DNA of 8,899 nt from Paracoccaceae bacterium. GTDB lineage: Bacteria; Pseudomonadota; Alphaproteobacteria; Rhodobacterales; Rhodobacteraceae. The stretch is from assembly GCA_003565055.1 (NCBI GenBank), contig PXDM01000395.1:1-8899 (forward strand). Reading direction: 5' to 3'. Below, one piece after another: positions 1 to 7,031 of this stretch. The notes beneath the pieces are model-generated. The model saw nothing but the letters and a program-made list of their open reading frames with translations, made no database searches and was not told the origin of the DNA. Made by a program: the position numbers and the translations under genes. The stretch's first letter is position 1; the number at the start of each line of letters is the position of its first letter.

Positions 1-482
1 ATTTCTTTTGAAATTTTTGATAAATCTTCTTGTAAATATTCGTAATGCCCAAGAAAGTTTATTAAGATACTTCCATTATCAAAAGTAAAGTAATCTGCCT
101 GAGGTCTCATCGTTGATAGATTCTTAATCCAATCAACACCATCCTTTGCTTGAAATAAAAAATCTTGAAACGAATCTATAGTCTCTATTTCCTTAATTGG
201 TTTTTTAAATTTCAAATATTGATATAACGACAGAATTCTATCCCAGGGATTTCTTACAAATCCGAATGTATAATAATTTTCAGGGTTTAGTTTTAAAATT
301 TTATCTGTAAATGTTCTACGATCACTCACTTTAAAATAGAAATCAGATAAAGTTTCGTGTTTAGTTTTGGCAAGCCACTTATTTTTATTACCGGGTGCTT
401 TTTTAAGATTCTTTGATATACTGGTACCAGCTGCTTTAGGAATATGTACAAAAATAAATTTATACTTTGAATTAACTACCAT
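1..482 (-). CDS. Sulfotransferase family protein (Sulfotransfer_2-like), C-terminus beyond window
   Basis: Predicted to transfer sulfate from PAPS to an acceptor, most likely a carbohydrate. My translation of the minus strand gives 160 residues before the left edge. The PAPS 5'-phosphosulfate loop is visible as HIPKAAGTSI (residues 13-22). A KH pair follows at 41-42. The 3'-phosphate box is GFVRNPWDRILSLY (74-87), and MRPQADYF (125-132) and a G-H-Y-E-Y-L-Q-E-D stretch (145-153) match the usual Sulfotransfer_2 pattern. The ATG at 480-482 is the first possible start: an in-frame TAA lies six codons upstream. No clear ribosome binding site is seen. It lies 60 bp downstream of kdsB-kdsC on the same strand and could be read through from that operon. 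The family is clear; the acceptor is unknown, and surface glycan is inferred from context. Confidence 0.88.
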   Translation of the reverse strand, partial: MVVNSKYKFIFVHIPKAAGTSISKNLKKAPGNKNKWLAKTKHETLSDFYFKVSDRRTFTDKILKLNPENYYTFGFVRNPWDRILSLYQYLKFKKPIKEIETIDSFQDFLFQAKDGVDWIKNLSTMRPQADYFTFDNGSILINFLGHYEYLQEDLSKISKE

Positions 483-542
483 TGTAAAGTTATTTCGTTA
501 TTTATGCTCTAAACTTGTATTGCTCTGTAAATAGGATAGAGA

Positions 543-1748
543 TCATGTAAGTATTCTATCAGATAATTCTCTAATGGCACCTTTACCACCTTTTTTGCTA
601 AGTATAATATCTGCTCTGGATTTAATCTGTTTTGGAGCATCTTTTACAGTACAACTTATTCCTGCAATTTCAAATGCTGGGAGATCATTCAAATCGTCTC
701 CTACATAAATAACCTCCTTTTTCATTACAGCATGTCGCTTCATTACCAAGTCCAATGTTTTATCTTTTTCTTCTATGTTAAAATAGAACTCCTTTATACC
801 AAGTTCTTCAAGTCGTCTTGCTGTAGTTTTTGAGCCCCTTCCCGATATTACTGCGACTTTAATCCCGGCCTGTAGTAATCTTTTTATACCCAAACCATCT
901 CTTACATCAAATATTTTTATCTCTTCACCATTTTCAGTTAACATTAATGAAGAAGGAGATAGTACTCCATCAACATCCAAAACGACCAACTTCACTTTCG
1001 TTAAGTCTATTTCGTCATCAGGAAGTTTACCATATTTCAGGTAAAACCTAGCATCTTCTAAGCATTCATTAGTATCAACTGATATACCTGATTTTTCAGT
1101 AATATCAATGTAGATATCTAAACCTGATTGAAGAAATCTAAGCTGCTCAAGTTTTTCAGCAATTTCCAAATTAGATGGAGTTAGTGATTGCAATTGCTGA
1201 AGTGCCTTTTTACCATATCCATACATGCCAATATGAATATAATAATCAAGTTTTTTTGGGTTACTTGAATAAGGGATTAGAGATCTGCTGAAATAGAGTG
1301 CTTTCTGTTTGAAATCGAAAACCACTTTTACTTTATTACTTTGTTTTGCTTCAATATATGTAGACCTATAGCAAAGAGTCGCTATTTCATCAGATTTTCT
1401 CGTTTTTAAGTTCGTGATTAACTTATCAATATCCTTTGGATTTATAAATGGTTCATCACCCTGAACATTTATATAATAATCTGCTCTGATTTTATTTGAT
1501 ATTTCAATAACCCTGTCTGTTCCGGATTTATGATTTGTTGAAGTCATGAATGCAATTCCACCAAATTCCTCAACAATCTCAACAATTCTTATATCATCGG
1601 TAGCTACAACTACTTCACTTACCATCTTTGATTTTTTTGCACGTTCATAAACGTGCTGAATCATTGGTTTTTTACCAATCAATTTTAAGGGTTTTCCGGG
1701 TAATCTTGTTGATTGATACCTTGCCGGTATTACTACTATCGCCTTCAT
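543..1748 (-). CDS. kdsB-kdsC: Bifunctional fusion: CMP-Kdo synthetase (KdsB) + Kdo-8-phosphate phosphatase (KdsC)
   Basis: A 401-residue cytoplasmic protein covering the last two steps to CMP-Kdo. Residues 1 to about 243 are KdsB, which joins Kdo to CTP: IPARYQSTRLPGKPL (7-21), SGTDR (75-79), NVQGDEP (94-100), YFSRSLIPY (152-160), HIGMYGYG (172-179), LEQLR (200-204) and VDT (224-226). Q96 and D98 align with E. coli Q98 and D100. Residues about 250-401 are KdsC, a HAD-superfamily phosphatase: DVDGVL (258-263, nucleophile D258 and acid/base D260), FDVRDGLGIKRL (280-291), VISGRG (300-305), a K-D-K segment near 328-330, VGDDLNDLP (349-357) and GGKGAIRE (387-394). Both halves look intact and near full family length, so neither seems dead. 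The start ATG overlaps the kdsA stop in an ATGA arrangement, implying translational coupling; an AAGG lies just upstream. NeuA-type cytidylyltransferase is less likely because the N-terminal motif is of the KdsB form. Confidence 0.95.
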   Translation of the reverse strand: MKAIVVIPARYQSTRLPGKPLKLIGKKPMIQHVYERAKKSKMVSEVVVATDDIRIVEIVEEFGGIAFMTSTNHKSGTDRVIEISNKIRADYYINVQGDEPFINPKDIDKLITNLKTRKSDEIATLCYRSTYIEAKQSNKVKVVFDFKQKALYFSRSLIPYSSNPKKLDYYIHIGMYGYGKKALQQLQSLTPSNLEIAEKLEQLRFLQSGLDIYIDITEKSGISVDTNECLEDARFYLKYGKLPDDEIDLTKVKLVVLDVDGVLSPSSLMLTENGEEIKIFDVRDGLGIKRLLQAGIKVAVISGRGSKTTARRLEELGIKEFYFNIEEKDKTLDLVMKRHAVMKKEVIYVGDDLNDLPAFEIAGISCTVKDAPKQIKSRADIILSKKGGKGAIRELSDRILT

Positions 1749-2602
1749 ATAGCCTTAAATGCTTTTTCAGGAATATTTTTAACTACATTATCTATAGATT
1801 GTAGGGATCTTAAAAATTCCGGTAAAAAAGAAAATGGAAGCATATTGGGTCCATCGCAAGGTGCATTATCAGGTTCCGGGTGTGCCTCTATAAATATACC
1901 TGCAACACCGGTTGCTACAGCTGCCCTTGTTAGAAGGGCAACAAATTCCCGCTGTCCTCCACTGCTCTCTCCCTTGGCACCAGGTAATTGAACTGAGTGT
2001 GTTCCATCAAATATAACCGGGTAACCGGTTTCGGCCATAATACTGAGGCTTCTCATGTCAGACACTAAATTGCCATAACCAAAAGAGCTGCCTCGTTCAC
2101 ATAGAGTAATTTGCCGGTTGCCTGTTTCTTCGGCTTTTGCAACAACATTTTTCATATCCCAGGGAGACAAAAACTGCCCTTTTTTTATGTTCAGAGGTTT
2201 ACCGGCAGAAGCTGCTTTTTGGATAAAATCAGTTTGCCGGCAGAGAAATGCCGGGGTTTGCAACATATCAACCACCTCAGAAACCGGCTCGGCCTGATCC
2301 ATTGCGTGGATATCTGTCAATACGGGAATATTTAACTCACTTCTAATAGTCTCAAGTATACGCAATCCTTCATCCAAACCAACTCCTCTGAAACTTGTTG
2401 AAGAGCTGCGGTTCGCTTTATCGAAGGAAGACTTATAAATAAATTCTATTCCCACTTCCAAAAAAAATTTCTTTAGTTCTTCGGCCGTCTTTAATCCGAA
2501 ATCGTAACTTTCTAAAGCACAAGGACCTGCAATAAATTTTATGGGAGAATTATTTGAGAAAGATATGACCTGTTCAGGTCCGATTACTTTGGTAATTTTC
2601 AT
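1745..2602 (-). CDS. kdsA: 3-deoxy-8-phosphooctulonate synthase (Kdo-8-P synthase), metal-dependent type
   Basis: Condenses arabinose 5-phosphate with phosphoenolpyruvate to give Kdo 8-phosphate in the cytoplasm. At 285 residues it has the usual length. Visible motifs are FIAGPCALES (23-32), YKSSFDKANRSS (56-67), LTDIH (95-99), RQTDF (122-126), NIKKGQFLSPWDM (138-150), CERGSSFGYGNLVSDMRSL (168-186), FDGTHSVQLPG (198-208), GGQREF (215-220) and IEAHPEPDNAPCDGPNMLP (238-256). C28, H202, E239 and D250 fall at exactly the spacing of the Aquifex metal ligands C11, H185, E222 and D233. E. coli-type metal-independent enzymes have Asn in place of that Cys, so this should be the divalent-metal class. 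It is the middle gene of the operon, 8 nt after kdsD and overlapping kdsB-kdsC by 4 nt. A hand count over 2041-2220 gives 42% GC, above the neighbouring KdsB half. Confidence 0.97.
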   Translation of the reverse strand: MKITKVIGPEQVISFSNNSPIKFIAGPCALESYDFGLKTAEELKKFFLEVGIEFIYKSSFDKANRSSSTSFRGVGLDEGLRILETIRSELNIPVLTDIHAMDQAEPVSEVVDMLQTPAFLCRQTDFIQKAASAGKPLNIKKGQFLSPWDMKNVVAKAEETGNRQITLCERGSSFGYGNLVSDMRSLSIMAETGYPVIFDGTHSVQLPGAKGESSGGQREFVALLTRAAVATGVAGIFIEAHPEPDNAPCDGPNMLPFSFLPEFLRSLQSIDNVVKNIPEKAFKAI

Positions 2603-2606
2603 TTAA

Positions 2607-2612
2607 CCTCTT
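2607..2612 (-). promoter_or_regulatory. Shine-Dalgarno sequence of kdsA
   Basis: On the minus strand AAGAGG stands four bases before the kdsA ATG and partly overlaps the kdsD stop codon. It is the clearest ribosome binding site in the window, where most genes have weak or no such signal. It supports the ATG at 2600-2602 and suggests ribosomes finishing kdsD can reinitiate on kdsA. Confidence 0.6.
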
Positions 2613-3585
2613 AATTGATGGAAGTTCTGTAAGGAAGTATTCCTTGAACTTTTTGATTTTTATCAACTACTACCAATTGATGAATTCTCAGATCATCCAT
2701 TTTTTTTTCGGCATCTAATAGCCTTTCATCTTCAAAAGTTGTTACAGGATTTTCAGTCATCAACTTGGAAGCATCGAGATGAATAAAGTTTTCTTTTTCT
2801 ATAAGTGTACTTCTTCGGATATCACCGTCGGTAACAATTCCTAAAAGTTTTTTACTCTCGTCTACAACCACCACCATACCCAAACGCCCGTCACTTATTG
2901 CATGAATAGTATCAATTGCATTTGCATCAGGTTTTATTAGCGGCACTAATTCACCTGTAATCATCTGATCTTTTACTCTCTGCAACAGTTTTCTTCCAAG
3001 GCTACCACCCGGATGGAATTTGGCAAAGAGCTCTTCTTTCACCCCTTTTATTTTCATCGCTGCCACGGCAATAGCGTCACCTACTGCCAAGGTCACCGTT
3101 GTGGATGCAGTTGGTGCTAATTGTAAGGGGCATGCCTCCTGCTTAATACTGATATCGAGTGTAAATTTTGAATTTAACGCTAAACTAGAGTTCACATTTC
3201 CGGTCATTGAAACAATAGTGTTACCATTATGCTGAAAAAACGGAATAAGTTTGAGTACCTCATCCGTTTCCCCTGAGTTGGAAATCAAGAGTACCAAATC
3301 ATCTTTTCCAACCATTCCAAGATCACCATGGTAAGCTTCTCCGGGATGTAAGAAAAAACTTTGAATACCGTAACTCGAAAAAGTAGCAGATATTTTCTTA
3401 CCGATAATACCCGATTTACCCATACCTGAAATAATCAATTTCCCTTTGCAGCTGGTAATTGATTTAACCATGTTTATAAATGCATCGCCAACTTTTTCAT
3501 GTTGTAAAAGAATCTGCTCCGACTCAATTTTTAATACATCCTTTGCACTTCGTATAATTAGTTCGTTCTGAGAACTCGTGTTCAT
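2611..3585 (-). CDS. kdsD: D-arabinose 5-phosphate isomerase (KdsD/KpsF/GutQ family)
   Basis: Converts ribulose 5-phosphate to arabinose 5-phosphate, the first step of Kdo synthesis. The 324 residues hold an N-terminal SIS sugar-isomerase domain (about 30-185) and two CBS domains (about 207-265 and 272-324). SIS landmarks are SGMGKSGIIGKK (53-64), HPGEAYHGDLG (80-90), ISNSGETDEV (101-110) and KFHPGGSLGRKLL (189-201). K57, E109, E150 and H191 correspond, with a constant offset of two, to the E. coli KdsD catalytic residues K59, E111, E152 and H193. The second CBS domain ends early (G-I-L-P-Y-R-T-S-I-N) without the usual closing helix; no neighbouring frame restores it, so this looks like natural variation. 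The ATG at 3583-3585 is preceded at once by an in-frame TAA four codons upstream. KpsF-type isomerases serve capsule loci, so a capsule role is possible, but the operon partners fit general Kdo supply. Confidence 0.95.
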   Translation of the reverse strand: MNTSSQNELIIRSAKDVLKIESEQILLQHEKVGDAFINMVKSITSCKGKLIISGMGKSGIIGKKISATFSSYGIQSFFLHPGEAYHGDLGMVGKDDLVLLISNSGETDEVLKLIPFFQHNGNTIVSMTGNVNSSLALNSKFTLDISIKQEACPLQLAPTASTTVTLAVGDAIAVAAMKIKGVKEELFAKFHPGGSLGRKLLQRVKDQMITGELVPLIKPDANAIDTIHAISDGRLGMVVVVDESKKLLGIVTDGDIRRSTLIEKENFIHLDASKLMTENPVTTFEDERLLDAEKKMDDLRIHQLVVVDKNQKVQGILPYRTSIN

Positions 3586-3635
3586 TTTTTCTAATTAATG
3601 AGGAATATGAGACAGTTTTTTGTAAATCGATGGTA

Positions 3636-3731
3636 CTAAATAATCCGCTCATGGAAGGTATCATATCCAATACTTAGCATCAAAAATACTGAAGCAAATA
3701 GATAGAAATTATTTATTATTAGTTTCTTCAT
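3636..3731 (-). CDS. Possible 31-residue small hydrophobic peptide (doubtful)
   Basis: An ATG-to-TAG ORF fills much of the gap between the T9SS gene and kdsD. It would encode a peptide starting MKKLIINNFYLFASVFLMLS and ending FHERII: a positively charged N-terminus, one hydrophobic stretch of about 17 residues and a polar tail. That is the pattern of a single-pass membrane microprotein or a signal peptide remnant. It has no visible Shine-Dalgarno, begins 6 bp after the T9SS stop codon and ends 50 bp before kdsD. The pattern can arise by chance in AT-rich DNA, and no family is recognised. Alternatives are an untranslated leader of the kds operon or the decayed start of a lost gene. Confidence 0.2.
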   Translation of the reverse strand: MKKLIINNFYLFASVFLMLSIGYDTFHERII

Positions 3732-3736
3732 GAATA

Positions 3737-6133
3737 TCAATTAATTAGCATCATATTTCGGGTTTTAGTTGACTGGTCGGTAATGAGCCTGTAAAAATAG
3801 GTGCCCGATGCCAAACCATCGAGTGAGACCGGTATTTCATAATATCCTGCCTCCAGTTGCTCATCTAATATAGTCTTCACATCCATTCCAAGAATATTCG
3901 AAATCACAATTTTCGCATTCATTCTGGAAGGGATAGTGAGGGGTATTATTGTTTTTACCTGAAATGGGTTTGGATAATTATTACCTAATGTAAGCTGGTT
4001 ATCAGCAGCAATAAACTCAAGGCTTATATTACCTAAAATAAATACATCAGAAACAACCACTTCGTAATCAACCATTTCTTCGGTTACATTAGACACTGAG
4101 AATTTAGCAATCCCCTCTTCATTAGTACTATTTTGAATAATATTGACTTTCGAATTTCCATTCATAGGATTAACTGAGATTGTTTCTCCCTGGATAGGAT
4201 TTCCATCAGGAGTTTTTAAAACTACTATTATATCATTCTCCTGTTCTCCGTTTGCTAGAATTCTGAGTTGTGAAGAACTGATAGTACTCATCTCCACATC
4301 GATTATTAATGTGGTTGCTGTAGCGCTTCCTGAAAAGTTACTCTCCCGAATTGCTGTTTGTGATTGCACTCGATAGTAATAAGTAGTACCCGGATTTAAT
4401 TCAGTCACTTTGTGTTCAGTGATTCTCTCGTTTTTTTCGGTTTCAATTTGGTAAACTATATTTTCAAAATTATCATCTGTAGAGACATCTAACAGATAAC
4501 TACTTGCGCCATCAGCAACACTCCAATTTGCAATAAAATTTGTCGCTGCTACATTTGTTGGCATTTGCACAGTAGGCTCGTCAGGGAATAGATATACTTC
4601 AAATGTTTCAGAGTAGCTGCCTTTGATTTCATTAGATAATGCTCGTACCCGATAATAGTATACACCACCCGGATTTAAATTCTCAATTATATAACTTGTT
4701 ACGTTATCAACATTGAACTCACTGAAATTTTCAATAATTGTTTCAAATTCATCATCTTCAGCTACATCGAGAAGATATGAGGTGGCAATATTTACAGCTT
4801 CCCAATTTGCAACAAAGTTTCTTTTATCTACCTCGGATGCAGCCAAAACAACAGGAGAAGGAGGTCTAAATGTAATTTCCGGATTATCAATTAGTGCATA
4901 ATTTCTTTCATTTTTTTCTGTTATGGCTTTTACATTTAAAATTTCGGCCTTTGTGTTTCTCAATCTGAAATGAGCAATTCCATCTTCATTTGTGATATTA
5001 TTAATTACTTCCAGCTCGGGTGTACTGTCATTGAATAAAAGTTCAACACTTACACCCGGAAAACGGTACCTGTCCTTATCTCGAACAGTAACGCTCACTT
5101 TGCTGTAGCTACTGCCATCTGCGTCCACCTCAGTCTCTGAAAGCATAATACTCGACTCCGCTGTATCTACCTCAGAAATTCTATACATCAAGACAATATC
5201 TTCAACATTATCTGTTATATAAAATGAATTGTTATCGGGACTTAGAGTCATATTTACTGGATTTAATGCTTCTGTAGCAACATTATATGCATCAACAAAT
5301 ACTGCTGACCGAAGATCAAATGCATTAGCAACATTGTATTCTAATACATCTTCTCTGCCTGTATCCATGAAGAAAACCTTATGACCATCACTTGAAAACT
5401 GAGTACCTCTTATTTCAACTTCTACTTCTGAAATATCAAGTACAAAATCTAAATTCAGTGTTGCCACATCCCACGGAATTTCTAAGTTGAATTGCAAAAC
5501 AGCTTGCAACTCACGATCGTCTATATAGAGAACTCTACCGTCTGGACGGAAATCTATATCATGCCCTCGAATCACGAAATCAATCAAATCCGCTCTTCCT
5601 GTAACTTCAGCAGATGTTACATTCCATGGATCACTTAATGTATATTCCCAGATTTCAGTTCTGTTCATGAGCCACATTTTCATGCCGTCATTTTTCCTGA
5701 AATAAATACCGTGAGGAGCACTCTCCCTGTCTTCTGTTGCTCTCAATTCATTCGAAACATCTAATTCACGCAAATATTCAGCAGTGCTGATATCCCATGG
5801 TTCAGAAAGTCCATATTCCACAATATGCTCATCCTCACGGCCTACCACGTAGAAACGTGTTCCATCTGATGAGATATCATTAGCTCTTGAATTTACTGAA
5901 ACGGAATTCATGGATTTCCCAGTAAACCATGCCTCAGTTAGTAAGAAAGAACTGGATTGCGAAAATGTTGGTGGATCAACAGATTGCAGAAATCCTTTTT
6001 TTATATATTGTTGTCTTACAAGCTGCTTTCGTTCTATTTCTTCCGGAGTAAGGTCTTGAGCAGCTAAATCACTGAATGAAAGTGAAATAAAGATCAATAG
6101 AAAGAAAAAAGATTGGGAGTAAAATTGTCTCAT
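3737..6133 (-). CDS. Secreted multidomain surface protein with propeller-like repeats, Ig-like and FN3 domains, and a T9SS type A sorting domain
   Basis: A 798-residue protein predicted to cross the inner membrane by Sec and the outer membrane by the type IX system. A signal peptide covers residues 1-25, with likely cleavage in LAA/QD. Residues 86-322 hold five related units with an aromatic-rich strand, an E-Y-x-L/I turn and a P-W-D-I/V-x-T-A box. Residues 325-405 resemble a bacterial Ig-like (Big_1/invasin) domain with T-N-E-D-G-I-A-H-F. Residues 425-515 and 520-609 are tandem fibronectin III domains. Residues 612-710 form a second Ig-like domain with T-N-E-E-G-I-A-K-F. The tail (715-798) carries NNYPNPF (718-724), a G-x-Y strand pair and a basic end, as in Por_Secre_tail proteins. 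No enzyme motif is seen; adhesion or binding is an inference. The ATG at 6131-6133 is supported by the signal peptide. It is flanked by polysaccharide genes, so attachment to a surface glycolipid is plausible. Confidence 0.85.
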   Translation of the reverse strand: MRQFYSQSFFFLLIFISLSFSDLAAQDLTPEEIERKQLVRQQYIKKGFLQSVDPPTFSQSSSFLLTEAWFTGKSMNSVSVNSRANDISSDGTRFYVVGREDEHIVEYGLSEPWDISTAEYLRELDVSNELRATEDRESAPHGIYFRKNDGMKMWLMNRTEIWEYTLSDPWNVTSAEVTGRADLIDFVIRGHDIDFRPDGRVLYIDDRELQAVLQFNLEIPWDVATLNLDFVLDISEVEVEIRGTQFSSDGHKVFFMDTGREDVLEYNVANAFDLRSAVFVDAYNVATEALNPVNMTLSPDNNSFYITDNVEDIVLMYRISEVDTAESSIMLSETEVDADGSSYSKVSVTVRDKDRYRFPGVSVELLFNDSTPELEVINNITNEDGIAHFRLRNTKAEILNVKAITEKNERNYALIDNPEITFRPPSPVVLAASEVDKRNFVANWEAVNIATSYLLDVAEDDEFETIIENFSEFNVDNVTSYIIENLNPGGVYYYRVRALSNEIKGSYSETFEVYLFPDEPTVQMPTNVAATNFIANWSVADGASSYLLDVSTDDNFENIVYQIETEKNERITEHKVTELNPGTTYYYRVQSQTAIRESNFSGSATATTLIIDVEMSTISSSQLRILANGEQENDIIVVLKTPDGNPIQGETISVNPMNGNSKVNIIQNSTNEEGIAKFSVSNVTEEMVDYEVVVSDVFILGNISLEFIAADNQLTLGNNYPNPFQVKTIIPLTIPSRMNAKIVISNILGMDVKTILDEQLEAGYYEIPVSLDGLASGTYFYRLITDQSTKTRNMMLIN
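4307..4861 (-). repeat. Tandem duplication encoding two fibronectin III domains
   Basis: The two FN3 domains of the T9SS protein align closely: N-F-V-A-N-W with N-F-I-A-N-W, S-Y-L-L-D-V in both, D-D-E-F-E with D-D-N-F-E, and L-N-P-G-G-V-Y-Y-Y-R-V with L-N-P-G-T-T-Y-Y-Y-R-V. Short identical DNA runs, such as GCAAATTGG for A-N-W, remain. This points to duplication of one unit of about 280 bp that has since diverged. Confidence 0.75.
5168..5878 (-). repeat. Five degenerate propeller-like protein repeats, about 45-55 residues each
   Basis: The units start near residues 86, 140, 190, 243 and 292 of the T9SS protein. Each has a D-G or N-D-G turn (D-N-N in the last), a strand of the form F-Y-V-V, an E-Y/Q-F/M-Y strand, then P-W-D-I, P-W-N-V, P-W-D-V or A-F-D-L; the last unit stops before this box. 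Repeats reading roughly S-x-D-G-T-x-x-Y-V-V with L-S-x-P-W-D-V-x-T-A are known from marine phage structural proteins and secreted bacterial proteins. Structurally they suggest a beta-propeller, but this is inferred from pattern only. Confidence 0.7.
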
Positions 6134-6314
6134 TGATAATACATGATATCTCTAAAATGCTTTGTAAAAACTATTTCACTAAAACACATAGCGGTTTAAA
6201 GTTCCAAGTTTTAAAATCTTTAATACAGTATTTTAGTTACTAAATTTTTAGAAGTAAGTCTTTAATTTTCATATAATAGAACAGAAAATATAAATTTTAT
6301 AAAAAATTTTATTA
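6134..6314. other. Divergent AT-rich intergenic region
   Basis: These 181 bp separate the T9SS gene (minus) from the methyltransferase gene (plus) and must hold the start signals of both unless the methyltransferase is read from elsewhere. I found no TAnnTTTG element, the usual Bacteroidota -7 box, on either strand. A TATAAT hexamer at 6272-6277 (plus) lacks a -35 partner. A short inverted repeat, TTTAG-TTA-CTAAA at 6232-6244, could be an operator or chance. No terminator, RNA gene or ORF of note is visible. Confidence 0.5.
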
Positions 6315-7031
6315 GTGTTAGGAAAAATTATTAGAGAAGTTTTACTGGATGCTCCTGAATTTATTGAAAACTCTAACCTGAACCAACAAGAAATGGAAGA
6401 GTTAATGGCAAAGGGACTAAATCACTTTCAGGCATTCTCACCAATTTATAAATACCATCTTCTGTTACGATATGGCGTACTGCTAACAAAACTAGATGAA
6501 AGGATCGGTAAATTTGGTTGTAACAGCTATTTGGAAATAGGATGTGGTACTGGAAATACAATTATTTATTTAAGAAAAAAAGGTTTAGTTGATCGTATAA
6601 CCGGTTTAGATATTAATCCAATAAGAGTCGAAATTACAAAAAAAAGACTTCGTTGGCATAAAGTTAAATATTGTGAGTTGTTGATCGAAGATTTCAATCA
6701 TTTTTTACCATCAAATCAATTTGATTTTATATATAGTTTGGCCGCATTTGAAGCAATAAATCCAAAAAAACAATCTATGAAAAAACTATTAGAGATAGCT
6801 TCTCCACGCTGTCAAATAATATTGGATATGGCTAATCCCGGGTTTATCCGTCATAAAGCAAAGTATATATCAAAAGATAATATTTTGATGATGGAAAATG
6901 TCTTCAGAGATAATGATTTTATCGTAAGTAAAGAATATTACAGTTTTTTTTCTCCTATTGATATTTTTGGTATCACAAAAAATATAAAACAATTGCACAA
7001 AACTATTCGACTTATAGCAATCCGACAATAA
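6315..7031 (+). CDS. Class I SAM-dependent methyltransferase, substrate unknown
   Basis: A 238-residue soluble protein with a Rossmann-type methyltransferase core. The SAM-binding motif I is YLEIGCGTGNT (72-82). The acidic residue that holds the SAM ribose is probably D99 in GLDINP (97-102). An I-E-D-F motif follows (124-127), then FDFIYSLAAFEAI (136-148), the usual motif IV region. The first 70 residues form a helical cap without a family I recognise. The start is GTG; the next Met is at residue 27 and an in-frame TAA lies five codons upstream, so GTG is the best choice despite no Shine-Dalgarno. It is the only plus-strand gene and converges on the glycosyltransferase with a 20 bp gap. A hand count over 6541-6720 gives 27% GC, against 42% in a sampled stretch of kdsA, which hints at separate acquisition. 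Sugar methylation is likely from context, not shown. Confidence 0.85.
   Translation: MLGKIIREVLLDAPEFIENSNLNQQEMEELMAKGLNHFQAFSPIYKYHLLLRYGVLLTKLDERIGKFGCNSYLEIGCGTGNTIIYLRKKGLVDRITGLDINPIRVEITKKRLRWHKVKYCELLIEDFNHFLPSNQFDFIYSLAAFEAINPKKQSMKKLLEIASPRCQIILDMANPGFIRHKAKYISKDNILMMENVFRDNDFIVSKEYYSFFSPIDIFGITKNIKQLHKTIRLIAIRQ

Noticed and set aside
502..546. 14-residue minus-strand ORF whose ATG overlaps the kdsB-kdsC stop
   Set aside because: The ATGA overlap resembles coupling, but the peptide is too short and featureless to call in AT-rich DNA.
1713..2335. Plus-strand ORFs at 1713-1991 and 2111-2335
   Set aside because: They lie antisense inside kdsA (the first also covers the start of kdsB-kdsC), show no family motifs and look like Cys/Pro-rich shadow translations.
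3020..3235. Plus-strand ORF of 71 codons
   Set aside because: It is antisense to the SIS domain of kdsD, which is well supported.
3681..3688. TATTTTTG on the minus strand, matching the Bacteroidota -7 promoter box TAnnTTTG, about 95 bp before kdsD
   Set aside because: No TTTG partner stands at the expected -33 distance, and such octamers are frequent by chance in this AT-rich DNA. It remains the best candidate for a kds operon promoter.
4143..4901. Plus-strand ORFs at 4143-4376 and 4713-4901
   Set aside because: Both are antisense to the Ig-like and FN3 parts of the T9SS protein and have no recognisable features.
6272..6277. TATAAT hexamer before the methyltransferase gene
   Set aside because: There is no -35 element at the right distance and the region is very AT-rich.
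6373..6561. Minus-strand ORF of 62 codons
   Set aside because: It is antisense to the N-terminal part of the methyltransferase, whose SAM motifs support the plus strand.
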